DNA from: Flexivirga caeni
GTDB lineage: Bacteria > Actinomycetota > Actinomycetes > Actinomycetales > Dermatophilaceae
NCBI RefSeq assembly: GCF_003724155.1
Contig: NZ_RJJQ01000002.1
Location: forward strand, 124,001-188,000
Length of the DNA: 64,000 nt
Direction: 5' to 3'
The notes beneath the pieces are model-generated. The model was not told the DNA's origin. It worked only from the letters and a program-made list of their open reading frames with translations, and ran no database searches. Shown here piece after piece: positions 36,075 through 44,593 of this stretch. How positions within the stretch are numbered: position 1 is the stretch's first letter; every line of letters starts with the position of its first letter. A program made the translations under genes and the position numbers.

Positions 36075-36737
36075 GTGACCGGCGAGATCGAACTCCACCT
36101 ACCCACCGGATCTGGTGCGTATTCCGGGGAGCAGTTGACGGTGCTGAAGGACGGACATCAGGCGGCTGTCCGGCTGGTCCGGGATGTCTTGCAGCTGGAC
36201 CGTCTCGATGTCTTCGCTGTCGACGCACCCGACATGGTGATCCCGAGTTGGGGTTGCGGTGGATGTACCTACAGTGCGCGATCCGTGGTCCTTGCGGTCG
36301 ATTCGTCACACCCGGCGACGATGTCTGCGGTGCGCACGACTCTGGTCCACGAGTTTCACCACGTTGCGCGCGAGCGGGGACCTGGGTGCGGTACAAGCCT
36401 TCGAGATCGCGTTGTGTCCGAGGGCCTGGCCATGTTGTTCGAGGAAGAGATCCTGGGCGCGGCGTCGGAGTTCGCACATCAGACCATCACGGACGATCAG
36501 GTCGGGCGAATGATCGAATCGTTGGACGAGGACCCCGCCGATGACGGTCGGTGGTGCTTCCACGCCGGTGACATGCCCCTGTGGCTGGGCTACACGGTCG
36601 GTTATCGATGGGCCCGCTCCTACGCCCAAGCGTGCGGGTTGAGCGCAGCCGCCTTGGTGAACATCTCCGCCAAGGAGGTAACCGCGCACAGCCCCGCACG
36701 AAGCGACGAACTGACACGGCCGGACGGCCGGGTTTGA
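36075..36737 (+). CDS. Putative zinc-dependent protease (DUF2268-like)
   Basis: The 220-residue protein has an HExxH zinc motif, TLVHEFHHVARE, near residue 105, followed about 25 residues later by VVSEGLAMLFEEE, whose Glu could be the third ligand. This matches DUF2268 proteins, predicted Zn-dependent peptidases. There is no signal peptide, so a cytoplasmic location is likely. GTG 36075 was chosen; a longer frame exists but lacks family similarity. It is followed by the convergent DUF5615/DUF433 pair. Confidence 0.78.
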   Translation: MTGEIELHLPTGSGAYSGEQLTVLKDGHQAAVRLVRDVLQLDRLDVFAVDAPDMVIPSWGCGGCTYSARSVVLAVDSSHPATMSAVRTTLVHEFHHVARERGPGCGTSLRDRVVSEGLAMLFEEEILGAASEFAHQTITDDQVGRMIESLDEDPADDGRWCFHAGDMPLWLGYTVGYRWARSYAQACGLSAAALVNISAKEVTAHSPARSDELTRPDGRV

Positions 36738-36740
36738 GTG

Positions 36741-37070
36741 TCAGCGTAGTTCGATGAGGCGCTGACCATCTTCGATCAGGCGCACAATCTCGTCGATCAG
36801 CGGCTCAAACCACGCCAGCAGAACGGTGCGGCGGGTATTGCCAATCCGCACCCAGACCACCGATGGTGCTTCACCGCCGTGGGCAATCATGTTCGAGAAG
36901 TCTTGGTCCTTGGCCACGATGACAGCCTGATGGTCGAGCGCGAAGCGCCACAGTTCCCGGTCGGATGCGTCACCCGGCCCGATGTCGATGACGTGGTCGG
37001 CCTCGTGTCCGTGCTCGCGCAGAAGTCGGGCCAGCGCCGGTGGCAACTGGGCGTCGACGAGGAACCGCAC
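36741..37070 (-). CDS. DUF5615 PIN-like protein (probable toxin)
   Basis: The 109-residue protein matches the DUF5615/Mut7-C-like PIN family: MRFLVDAQLPPALARLLREHGHEADHV, with acidic residues Asp6 and the later KDQDF (VIVAKDQDFSNM). Such proteins are predicted RNases and usually pair with a small DUF433 antitoxin, exactly as here (4 bp upstream on the same strand). The catalytic acids are intact. Toxicity is inferred from the family. Confidence 0.88.
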   Translation of the reverse strand: MRFLVDAQLPPALARLLREHGHEADHVIDIGPGDASDRELWRFALDHQAVIVAKDQDFSNMIAHGGEAPSVVWVRIGNTRRTVLLAWFEPLIDEIVRLIEDGQRLIELR

Positions 37071-37073
37071 GGC

Positions 37074-37298
37074 CTACGAGGCGGTCAGGATCGCGTGGTC
37101 GGCCTGCGCCGCGGCGTACTCGAGGCAGGCCTTGATGTCGTCCGCCGTGAGATATGGGTAGTCCCCAAGGATTTCAGCCTCGTTGGCACCTGCGGCCAGC
37201 AGGGCGAGCACGTCGCCGACACGCATACGGGTTCCACGCACCGTCGGACGCCCGTGGGCGACCTCCGGGTCGATGGCGATGCGATCAAGGAGCGGCAT
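37074..37298 (-). CDS. DUF433 antitoxin
   Basis: The 74-residue protein shows the DUF433 pattern: DRIAIDPEVAHGRPTVRGTRMRVGDVL and an ADDIKACLEYAAAQ tail, a helix-turn-helix fold that represses its own promoter and neutralises the DUF5615 partner. ATG 37298 gives the typical start. The gene ends 3 bp before the toxin start. The pair sits on the edge of the decayed siderophore locus, consistent with toxin-antitoxin insertion or retention at a rearranged site. Confidence 0.88.
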   Translation of the reverse strand: MPLLDRIAIDPEVAHGRPTVRGTRMRVGDVLALLAAGANEAEILGDYPYLTADDIKACLEYAAAQADHAILTAS

Positions 37299-37314
37299 GC
37301 ATCGAGGATAGCCG

Positions 37315-37549
37315 GGTCCACGCGTTGCGGGACGCCGTGACGGCCGGATGGGGGACCTCGGCCGAGGAATACCGCAGGATCGAACGCGTGAGCCACCGAG
37401 ACCGGGAACGCTGATGACGCCGCCGACGCTCCCGTCATCGAGCCCGCCACGCTGCTCTTCTTGCCGCACGACGACGAACTCCCGCAACGAGCAAGGAGCA
37501 AACCTGCTCCTGTCGCAAGGCTCCCGGTAACGACAGCACGATGACTCAC
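37315..37549 (-). pseudogene. Remnant: N-terminal part of an iron-siderophore-binding lipoprotein
   Basis: A minus-strand frame from GTG 37549 starts VSHRAVVTGSLATGAGLLLARC, a lipoprotein signal with a damaged lipobox (LARC where LAGC is expected). A Ser/Gly/Lys linker and then FPVSVAHAF follow; FPVTVxHAFGxTxI is the conserved first strand of FecB/FepB-type binding proteins. After this point the match is lost, apart from a short PQRV, and the frame runs into the DUF433 gene. It looks like a truncated 5' fragment. Confidence 0.6.
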
Positions 37550-37660
37550 TCCACGGACATGACACCCTTCACCTCGTCACAATGGAACTGGTCGGACACC
37601 GCGACTGCACAGGGTGGGGAACGCGATCAGCGAGCTTGGCGGTGCCGGCCTCGGTGGGCA

Positions 37661-37990
37661 TCAGTGGTTCTCCTGCAGCTTCGTGCAGATCCCGGTGACG
37701 AGGCCGAGGAACGCCTCGGCCTCGCCCGTAGCTGCTGGGGTTGCTGGTTCGGTAGACGTGGCCCTTTCTCACCGCCTTGAGCCGACGCCAGAGTGGTTGG
37801 GCGACCAGCGTCGTTGCCTCCGCCGTCGGCTTCGCGCCGTTATCCCACAGCACGATGACGTCGGCGTCCGCAAGCGCGTCCAGCCGCTCCGAAGAGAACT
37901 GCGTTCCGTCGACGCCGGTGAGGTTGCGCTCCGCCGTGCCGAGTATGCAGCCGAGCCGGGTGTATTCGGGGCCGTACAGGACGGCGCCGG
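37661..37990 (-). pseudogene. Remnant: C-terminal part of an iron-siderophore-binding protein, frameshifted
   Basis: The minus strand encodes LYGPEYTRLGCILGTAERNL, then SSERLDALADADVIVLW and a TTLVAQPLWRRLKAVRKGHVY block, the C-terminal lobe of FecB/FepB-family lipoproteins. Near 37725 the frame shifts: the natural ending, EAEAFLGLVTGICTKLQENH, continues in another frame and stops at 37661-37663. The 5' half is missing at about 37990, where sequence switches to an opposite-strand ABC exporter fragment. ATG 37661 overlaps the stop (TGATG) and starts a short frame MPTEAGTAKLADRVPH that also ends early. Confidence 0.75.
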
Positions 37991-39074
37991 GAGTCGGCGC
38001 CGAGCATGCGGCGGCGGACGAGTACCGGCAGGTCAGCGATGGGGCGGTCAGCGCCGCACTGCACGCGACCTCGTCGGCGGCGATCATCTCCGCCGTCGGG
38101 TCGCTGCTCGGCGGCGTCTATCTCACCCTCGTCGCGGGTGTCGGCGGGTGGCTCGCCTTACGAGGACATCTCGGGCTGGGTGAGCTCGTCTCCGCGCTCG
38201 GACTGGCCCGGTTCGTGATCTCACCGATGCAGGTGGTCTCCGGAACGAGCGCGGCGTACGCCCGTGCACTGGCATCCGCGGGCCGGATCCATGAGGTGCT
38301 GATCGCCGAGCCCGCCTTGTCGCGGCACGCCGGCCGACCGGGCTGCCCCTCTGGCCGGAGAGGCCGTCGGTGGCGGTGCGGTTCGACCGCGTCGAGGTGT
38401 TGCCGGGCGGTCCTGTGCTCGATGCAACCGCCCGCGCAGGAGCGCTGACCGGTATCGTGTGTGACGAGCACGCAGATGCGGCTCGGCTGCCCGATTTGCT
38501 TGCGCGCGAATCGGATCCGCCAGCCGGGCGGCTGCTGTTCAGGCTTGCGGACGGTCGCGACATCGGCATCGCCGACCTTGCCCTGGACGCACTGCGCAGG
38601 ACCGCGCTCGTCTCACCGCATGACGCCGTGCTCCTGCCGGGCAGCATCGCCGACAACCTGCGTGCACTGACCGCCGACGAGCGCGCGGTGACCGATGCGA
38701 CGCGGGCCGCGCAGGCCGACCAGGTGCTCGAGACGGTGCCGGCGGGCGCGGATGGCCTCGTCGGCGATCGTGGTGAGACGCTCTCGGGCGGCCAACGTCA
38801 GCGGGTCTCGTTGGCTCGTGCGTTAGCGGCCGAGCCGCCGGTGCTGGTGCTGCACGACCCCACGACGGCAGTCGACGCGGCGACCGAGGATCTGATCGCC
38901 CGGCGCACGGCCGGATTGCGGGCCGGCCGGACTACGATCGTCGTGACCACCAGTCCGGCGTGGCTGGCTCGCTGCGACCGGGTGGTGCACCTTTCCGGGA
39001 ACAGTTGTGTGACCGGTAGCCACGCCGAACTGCTTGATCATGACCCGGCATACCGACTGGCGGTGCGGCGATGA
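37990..39074 (+). pseudogene. Truncated and frameshifted ABC exporter half (siderophore-type, degenerate NBD)
   Basis: The first transmembrane helices are absent. Coding similarity begins near 37990 (DEYRQVSDGAVSAAL, GVGGWLALRGHLGLGELVSA) and runs to about 38340. There the reading frame shifts; the rest (SVAVRFDRVEVLPGG onward) continues to 39074, possibly reinitiating at GTG 38370. The nucleotide-binding domain lacks a Walker A motif and has HDPTT in Walker B (no catalytic Glu), but keeps LSGGQRQRVSLARAL. That pattern is natural for one half of an asymmetric exporter. The next gene, with a 4-bp ATGA overlap, is the other half. Confidence 0.8.
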
Positions 39075-40912
39075 CCACCGGGATGTCGACGGCAGTGTAT
39101 GACGGAGCGGCTCGTGAGAAGTCCGGGCGTGCCCTGCTCCCGGTCGCGACCGGTGCCGACACCCGGCGGCAGGTCCGGATCCTGATGCGGGGCCGCTCGC
39201 GAGCGCTGCTCGCGGCTGTCTTGGTCTTACTCGCCGACAGCGTGCTGGGGCTTGCCAGTCCCATCGCAATCGGCTGGATCACCCAGGCGATCGCCGACCA
39301 CCGGCAGGTGGCTGCCCTGATCGCGCCGGTCGTCCTGCTGGCGGGTGCCGCAGTAGCGGGCGCCGTCAGCAGCTGGGGCTCGACCGTGCTGCTGGCGCGG
39401 GTCGTGCTGCCGGCCGTCGGGCGGTTGCGCGAGCAGGCTCTGAGCGCGGCCGTGGAGCTGCCGATCGATGAGGTCGAGGCGGGCGGAACAGGGGACCTCG
39501 TCTCGCGAGTCTCCGGCGACGTGGACCGGATCAGCGACGCGGCCGAGGGGTCGCTGGGCAGCTTCCTGGGCGCCGGGCTCGCCATTCTCGCGACCCTGGC
39601 CGGGCTGGCAAGTCTCGATTGGCGATTCGCGCTCGCCGGCCTGCTCGCCGTGCCGATCCAGGCCATCACCCTGCGGTGGTATCTGCGCGCTTCCCGGCCG
39701 ATCTACGCGGGGGGCCGGATCGCCGACGGACGACGTGCGTCGGCGTTGCTGGCCGGCTTCGCGGCGCTGCCCACGCTCCGGGCGCTGCGCATGGGCGACC
39801 GGCAACGCGATCGTATCGAGGCGTCATCTGAGGCGGCGATGGACTACGAATTCCGTGCGACCCGGGTCGCCACCAGATTCTTCGGGCGGCTGAACAGTGC
39901 CGAATTCGTCGGACTGGGCGCGATCCTGGTCGTCGCGTTCGTGCTGGTGCGAGACGGTCGTGCCAGCATCGGAGCAGCCACGACGGCTGCGCTGTTCTTC
40001 GCCGGGCTGTTCGACCCGATCAACACCGTTCTCGGTGTCTTCGACTCCATCCAGCAGGCCGGGGCCGGTCTGGAGCGACTGGTCGGTCTTACCCTCGCCG
40101 GACCCGATCGCGCGGGGCAGCCCATCGCGGCGGTCCCGGCAGCGCTGGTGAAACCGCCCGCGCTGGAGGCAGACGGGCTCAGTTTCGGCTACCTGGACGG
40201 CCCCGATGTGCTGCACGAGGTGAGCGTGTATGTCGCCCCCGGCGAGCACGTAGCGGTCGTCGGCACGACCGGGTCCGGGAAGTCCACTCTCGCAACGCTG
40301 CTCGCCGGTCTGCGTTCGCCGCGCTCCGGGCGGATCACGCTCTCGTGGAACGGTTCCGGCGCCGCTCAAGGATCCTCTTGGTTGCGTCATGAGGTGGCGC
40401 TGGTGACGCAGGAGACGCACGTCTTCGCCGGCACGATCACGGACAACCTACGACTCGTGCGCCCGGACGCCGCGGACGGCGACCTCGCGCGGGCACTCGA
40501 GACGGTGGGTGCGAACTGGGTGGCTGCGCTGCCCGACGGCGTGCGGACGGTCGTGGGCAGCGGTGGCACGCCGCTGTCCGCCAGCCAAGCCCAGCACCTC
40601 GCGCTCGCCCGGCTCGTGCTGCTGGACCCGCCGGTCGTGGTGCTGGACGAGGCGACCGCGGAGGCGGGCAGCGACGCCGCGCGCAGCCTCGACGGTGCGG
40701 CGGCCGCCGTGCTGCGCGGGCGGTCAGCCGTGGTGATCGCGCACCGGCTCAGTCAGGCGGCGGATGCCGACCAGATCATCGTCATGGACGGCGGGCGGAT
40801 CCTCGAACGCGGCACGCACGAGCAGCTGCTCGCAGTCGACGGCGCGTACGCGAGGTTGTTCGAGGCGTGGTCCAAGGACTGGGCAGGCACCAGGCCGGCC
40901 GTCGACTCCTGA
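39071..40912 (+). CDS. ABC exporter with fused transmembrane and ATPase domains (IrtAB-like half)
   Basis: The 613-residue half-transporter has an ABC exporter membrane domain (about residues 45-320, six helices) and a C-terminal NBD. Walker A is GTTGSGKST (Lys404), Q-loop LVTQETHVF, Walker B VVVLDEATAE with catalytic Glu, and H-loop VIAHRLS. The signature reads LSASQAQ, not LSGGQ. The neighbour has the reverse defects, so a heterodimer would have one working ATP site. ATG 39071 overlaps the previous gene. With its partner truncated, this intact gene is probably an orphan. Confidence 0.92.
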   Translation: MTTGMSTAVYDGAAREKSGRALLPVATGADTRRQVRILMRGRSRALLAAVLVLLADSVLGLASPIAIGWITQAIADHRQVAALIAPVVLLAGAAVAGAVSSWGSTVLLARVVLPAVGRLREQALSAAVELPIDEVEAGGTGDLVSRVSGDVDRISDAAEGSLGSFLGAGLAILATLAGLASLDWRFALAGLLAVPIQAITLRWYLRASRPIYAGGRIADGRRASALLAGFAALPTLRALRMGDRQRDRIEASSEAAMDYEFRATRVATRFFGRLNSAEFVGLGAILVVAFVLVRDGRASIGAATTAALFFAGLFDPINTVLGVFDSIQQAGAGLERLVGLTLAGPDRAGQPIAAVPAALVKPPALEADGLSFGYLDGPDVLHEVSVYVAPGEHVAVVGTTGSGKSTLATLLAGLRSPRSGRITLSWNGSGAAQGSSWLRHEVALVTQETHVFAGTITDNLRLVRPDAADGDLARALETVGANWVAALPDGVRTVVGSGGTPLSASQAQHLALARLVLLDPPVVVLDEATAEAGSDAARSLDGAAAAVLRGRSAVVIAHRLSQAADADQIIVMDGGRILERGTHEQLLAVDGAYARLFEAWSKDWAGTRPAVDS

Positions 40913-40933
40913 GCCGGCGCGACACCCACCGAC

Positions 40934-41800
40934 TCACGTGTGGGAGTCGATGGTCTGCAGGAACCGGTGAGTCAGCTGCGCGATCTGGTCGGGCCGCTCG
41001 TCGAGGGCGAAGTGGCCGGCGTCCAGCAGGTGAATCTCGGCGTTAGGGACATCACGTGAAAACGCTTCTGCCTCAGCGGATTCGAAAGACGGATCGAACC
41101 GCCCCCAGGTGACCAGTGTCGGTGGCTGGTGGGTCCGGAGCCATTGCTGCCACTGCGGATAGCTGGCGACGTTGGTCTGGTAGTCGAAGAACAGGTCCGT
41201 CTGGATGTCGGCCTGTCCCGGCCGCGACAGGAAGGCGAGCTCGTCGGTCCACAGGTCGGGGTCGTAGCGCTCCGGATGGGGGCTGGTGCCGATGTGCCGC
41301 CCGCGGGTGGCAGCGGGTGAGAAGAAGTTGTCCCGGAAGTCAGCTTCATGCTCCGCACGGTTCACCCAGAACTGCCGGCGCACCTCCCACAACGGGCCGA
41401 GCCCGTCCTCGTGCGCGACGGTGTTCTGGACGACCAGCGCCTGCACCCGCTCCGGCCGCTGCACGGCCAGCCGGAAGCCGACCGGACCGCCATAATCCTG
41501 CAGGAACAGCGCGTAGCGTGTCAGCCCCAGAGTGTCGACGAATGCGCTGACGACCGCTGCGAGATTGTCGAAGGTGTAGGAGAAGTCCGTAGGGTCGGGA
41601 GTAGCGCTGTGCCCGAACCCGGGATAGTCGGGCGCCACCAGATGGAACGCGTCGCTCAACCGGGTGAGCAGCGGCTCCCACATCCGCGACGACGACGGAA
41701 AGCCGTGCAACAGCAGGATCGTTGGGGCATCGGCCGGGCCGGCCTCGCGGTAGAAGATGTCGAGCCCGTCGACATCGACGGTGCGGTAGGTGGTCATCAT
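40934..41800 (-). CDS. Alpha/beta hydrolase, haloalkane-dehalogenase/epoxide-hydrolase-like
   Basis: The 288-residue hydrolase has the oxyanion-hole HGFPSSSRMW and the nucleophile elbow FLQDYGGPVGF, in which the nucleophile is Asp, as in haloalkane dehalogenases and epoxide hydrolases. The C-terminal His lies in LDAGHFALDERP. Substrate is unknown. ATG 41800 overlaps the TMEM175 stop (CATGATGA). It is the last gene of the sigma-factor-linked minus-strand block and has a close paralogue two genes upstream. Confidence 0.92.
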   Translation of the reverse strand: MMTTYRTVDVDGLDIFYREAGPADAPTILLLHGFPSSSRMWEPLLTRLSDAFHLVAPDYPGFGHSATPDPTDFSYTFDNLAAVVSAFVDTLGLTRYALFLQDYGGPVGFRLAVQRPERVQALVVQNTVAHEDGLGPLWEVRRQFWVNRAEHEADFRDNFFSPAATRGRHIGTSPHPERYDPDLWTDELAFLSRPGQADIQTDLFFDYQTNVASYPQWQQWLRTHQPPTLVTWGRFDPSFESAEAEAFSRDVPNAEIHLLDAGHFALDERPDQIAQLTHRFLQTIDSHT

Positions 41801-42417
41801 GCCTCTCTTTCGATGGGTGCCGGGTAGGTCCGGTCGGCGGTGCCTCGGACGCCCACATCGGGCTTCAGGTGCAGCACGAGCGCGAGACAGGTGAGTCCGA
41901 AGCCGGCCCATGGCACGAACGCTGCGAGCACCGCGGCGCTGGTGAAGAGTGCGAATGCCATTGTCGACCGATAGCGCGCGATCCTGCGCTGCTGCTCGGA
42001 GAGTTCACCGCAGTCCCGCAGCACTCGGCGCTCGAACACGTTGTAGGTCGCGTCCGCGCAGACGAACAATGCGGTGTAGACAGCCACAGGTGCCGCCGCG
42101 AGCCTGGTTTGTGCGATCCACGCGGTGGTGAATGGCACCAGCGACACAAAGAACAGATGGACGAAGTTGATCCAGATGATCGGCAGCGAACTCTCGTGAA
42201 CCAGCCGCGAGATGTAGTGGTGGTTGATCCAGACGATGGCGATGAACACGTAGCTGACCAGATAGGCCACCGCAGGTTGCCACATGGTGATCAAGGCGGA
42301 CAGGTGTGGCGACTTGGGCGCGTGCAGTTGCAGCACCATGATCGTGACGATCACGGCGAAGACGCCGTCGGAGTATGTCGAGAGCCGATCGGTGTCGCGC
42401 GACTTGTCGGCCGGCAT
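41797..42417 (-). CDS. TMEM175-family (DUF1211) potassium-channel-like membrane protein
   Basis: The 206-residue protein has about five or six transmembrane helices and the first-helix motif RLSTYSDGVFAVIVTIMVLQL, where (F/Y)SDGVFAI is the TMEM175 hallmark. ISRLVHESSLPIIWINFVHLF follows. Bacterial members are K+-leak channels, and Tyr for Phe in the motif is common. It lies between two alpha/beta hydrolase genes with 3-4-bp spacing, so it is cotranscribed with them. Confidence 0.92.
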   Translation of the reverse strand: MPADKSRDTDRLSTYSDGVFAVIVTIMVLQLHAPKSPHLSALITMWQPAVAYLVSYVFIAIVWINHHYISRLVHESSLPIIWINFVHLFFVSLVPFTTAWIAQTRLAAAPVAVYTALFVCADATYNVFERRVLRDCGELSEQQRRIARYRSTMAFALFTSAAVLAAFVPWAGFGLTCLALVLHLKPDVGVRGTADRTYPAPIEREA

Positions 42418-42420
42418 CGC

Positions 42421-43275
42421 TCACCCGTCGAATGCTGAACGCATCAGCCCGTCGGTGAGGGTGGCGATCGTATCCGCCTCTTCCTCCAGCGCGAAGTGGC
42501 CCGTGTCCAGCAGTTCCACCCGCGCATCCGGCACGTCGGTCCGGTACGCATCGGCACCCGGCGCGATGAAGAACGGGTCGTTCTTGCCCCAGGCGACAAC
42601 GACTTTCGGCTGACGGCTGCGCAGCCAGGCCTGCCACTGCGCATACTGCGGCGGGTTGGTCTGGTAGTCCCACAGCAACGCCTGCATGTAGTCCGCGCGC
42701 CCGGGCCGGTCCAGCACCAGCTGGTCGGCCACCGCCTGTTCCGGGTCGATGAGCTCGGGATCGCGCGCTCCCGCCTGCCATTGGGACTGCGTGCCGGCGA
42801 GGCCGACGAATGCATCGATGGTGGCCTGTCCGGCTGCGCGATCCTTCCACCAGTCGGAGATGGCACTCAGCCCGGACCCGAGACCTTCGGCATACGCATT
42901 GCCGTTCTGCACGACGAGGCCGCGCACCCGCTGATCGTGCTCGAGGGCGATGCGGAAACCCACCGGAGCGCCGAAGTCGAACATGTAGACCGCGTAGTCA
43001 CCGATGCCCAGCGCGTCGATGGTCTTGGCGGTGACCTCGGCCAGCCGGTCGAAGGTGGGCGCCTCGGACAACGGGTCGGAGCTGCCGAACCCGGGGTAGT
43101 CGATCGCGACCGCGTGCCAATCAGGGGCAACGCGGTCTATCAGCCGGACGTAGGCGCGGGTGCTGGACGGATAGCCGGGCAGCAGCACGAGCGTGGGCCG
43201 GTCCGTGTCGCCCGCCTCGCGGACGAAAATCTCCAGGCCGTCGACGGAGATGGTGCGGTGACGGATTGCGGACAT
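42421..43275 (-). CDS. Alpha/beta hydrolase, paralogue of the one at 40934
   Basis: The 284-residue hydrolase closely resembles its neighbour: PGYPSSTRAYVRL, the nucleophile elbow YMFDFGAPVGF (Asp), and LLDTGHFALEEEADT. The HG oxyanion pair is LPGYP here, not HGFP. GAAGGGAGAC precedes ATG 43275. It lies 38 bp after the azoreductase gene and 3 bp before TMEM175, within the block. Dehalogenase or epoxide-hydrolase type activity is expected; the substrate is unknown. Confidence 0.9.
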   Translation of the reverse strand: MSAIRHRTISVDGLEIFVREAGDTDRPTLVLLPGYPSSTRAYVRLIDRVAPDWHAVAIDYPGFGSSDPLSEAPTFDRLAEVTAKTIDALGIGDYAVYMFDFGAPVGFRIALEHDQRVRGLVVQNGNAYAEGLGSGLSAISDWWKDRAAGQATIDAFVGLAGTQSQWQAGARDPELIDPEQAVADQLVLDRPGRADYMQALLWDYQTNPPQYAQWQAWLRSRQPKVVVAWGKNDPFFIAPGADAYRTDVPDARVELLDTGHFALEEEADTIATLTDGLMRSAFDG

Positions 43276-43313
43276 TGCTTGTCTCCCTTCGGATTTCGGG
43301 TATGACGAGACAG

Positions 43314-43940
43314 TCAGAAGGCGCGGCCGGCGGCGGCCGCCTGCTCCAGCGCGACGGCTCGGTCCTCGTCGCGAGTAGCCGTCCGGACGGTGGGCTGCCA
43401 CCTCACCTCGGCGACGTCCTCGATGCCGACGAAGTGCAGCCAGTCGGTGAAGAACGTGGAGTGGAAGTCGCGTCCGAAAGCCGGCGGCGCCCCGACGGCA
43501 TACACCCCGCTGGTGTAGACGACGGCGGCCTTCTTACCGCTCAGCAAGCCGCTATAGCCGGTGACCGGGTCGAAACCGAAGGCCCATCCGGGCTGGGTGA
43601 TGATGTCGATCCACTGCTTGAGCACATAGGGCACGCCGCCGTTCCACATCGGGACGGAGAACAGGTAGGTGTCGGCGGCCGCGAAGCGGTCGAAAACCTC
43701 GCGAGCGGAATGCCATTCGCCGCTCTGTTCCGGGCTGGGCTCACCACCGGCGAAGGCGGCCATCTTGGCGCCGGCTGCGAGGCGGCCGAACTGGGGGAGT
43801 GATCCGTCGAACAGATCGAGGTGCTCGACGGTCACGTCAGGTCGAGTGGCGCGGTGGTTGTCGAGGAATTCCTGCGCGATCGCGCCGCTGTCGCTGTCCG
43901 TGCCGCGCGGGCTGGACGAAACGTAGAGCAAGGTGGTCAT
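43314..43940 (-). CDS. FMN-dependent NADH-azoreductase / NAD(P)H quinone oxidoreductase
   Basis: The 208-residue flavodoxin-fold enzyme matches AzoR: MTTLLYVSSSPRGTDSDSG (phosphate loop), FSVPMWNGGVPYVLKQWID (FMN-binding PMxN), and AAVVYTSGVY. AzoR enzymes reduce quinones and azo compounds in two-electron steps, avoiding redox cycling. Start chosen at 43940 by the family N-terminus. Its place between a peroxiredoxin and the hydrolases fits an electrophile or oxidative-stress response. Confidence 0.93.
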   Translation of the reverse strand: MTTLLYVSSSPRGTDSDSGAIAQEFLDNHRATRPDVTVEHLDLFDGSLPQFGRLAAGAKMAAFAGGEPSPEQSGEWHSAREVFDRFAAADTYLFSVPMWNGGVPYVLKQWIDIITQPGWAFGFDPVTGYSGLLSGKKAAVVYTSGVYAVGAPPAFGRDFHSTFFTDWLHFVGIEDVAEVRWQPTVRTATRDEDRAVALEQAAAAGRAF

Positions 43941-44009
43941 GGCCGGTATGTCCTTCGTGGTTGAGGTATGACGGTGCCGCAATCAGCGATCGCGGTGGTT
44001 GCGGAGGTT

Positions 44010-44492
44010 TCAGGACTCGGTGTGCTCGCGCACGTACCGGATCATGCCGAGCACATCCTCGGGGACCAGCCGGCCGATGGCGCCGCTGGAATAGACGCTG
44101 ACCAGGACCTTTCCGGCCGGGTCGAGCACGAAACCGGTCGACTGCAGGTAGACCGGGTCGGGGTTGACGAAGGCGCCGGTCGCCGCTGATACGGCTGCCG
44201 CGTCCGCGCTGTGACCGACCGGGAAGCTCAGGCGGTGCTTGGTGATCAGGCCGGCAGTGGTCTCTTCATCGTCGACGGTGAGGGCCGCGACCTTGATGCC
44301 TCCCGCCGCGAAGGTGTCCGTGGCACGCTGGAACGCACGCAACTGCGCATTGCAGTAGGGGCACCACGCACCGCGGATGAACAGCACGACGGCGAAGTTG
44401 CCGGCGAATTCGTCCGGAAGCGTGAGGCTTTCGCCTCCCGGGATGTTCAGGGTCAGGTCCGGGAACTGGTCACCGGGGCTCAGCAGGCTCAT
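44010..44492 (-). CDS. Peroxiredoxin / redoxin (AhpC-TSA family)
   Basis: The 160-residue thioredoxin-fold peroxidase has the N-terminal GDQFPDLTLNIPGG and the redox centre IRGAWCPYCNAQLRAF, a CxxC containing the peroxidatic Cys in place of the usual PxxxT(x)xC, as in the redoxin-domain subgroup. It should reduce hydroperoxides using a thiol donor. GAGGAGAGCCC precedes the ATG. Its upstream region carries the 11-bp motif CACTAACCAGG also found before the propeller gene of the same block. Confidence 0.9.
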   Translation of the reverse strand: MSLLSPGDQFPDLTLNIPGGESLTLPDEFAGNFAVVLFIRGAWCPYCNAQLRAFQRATDTFAAGGIKVAALTVDDEETTAGLITKHRLSFPVGHSADAAAVSAATGAFVNPDPVYLQSTGFVLDPAGKVLVSVYSSGAIGRLVPEDVLGMIRYVREHTES

Positions 44493-44527
44493 GGGCTCTC
44501 CTCAATCGGCTGGCGAAACGCTGTCAC

Positions 44528-44538
44528 CCTGGTTAGTG
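44528..44538 (-). promoter_or_regulatory. Shared motif CACTAACCAGG upstream of the peroxiredoxin gene
   Basis: On the minus strand CACTAACCAGG lies 36 bp before the peroxiredoxin start. The same 11 bases occur at 46667-46677 before the propeller gene. TAACC resembles the AAC core of ECF -35 elements. I cannot align a matching -10 at fixed spacing, so an operator is also possible. Confidence 0.45.
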
Positions 44539-44593
44539 CGTGCAGCGCCGCCGGTCTTACCGGAGGAGTTGACCCGAAATCGTCGGTGTCAGG

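Noticed and set aside
40902-40950. TCGACTCC...GGAGTCGA as a bidirectional terminator
   Set aside because: Arms are only 8 bp, 33 nt apart and mostly within coding sequence at both ends; too weak to list.
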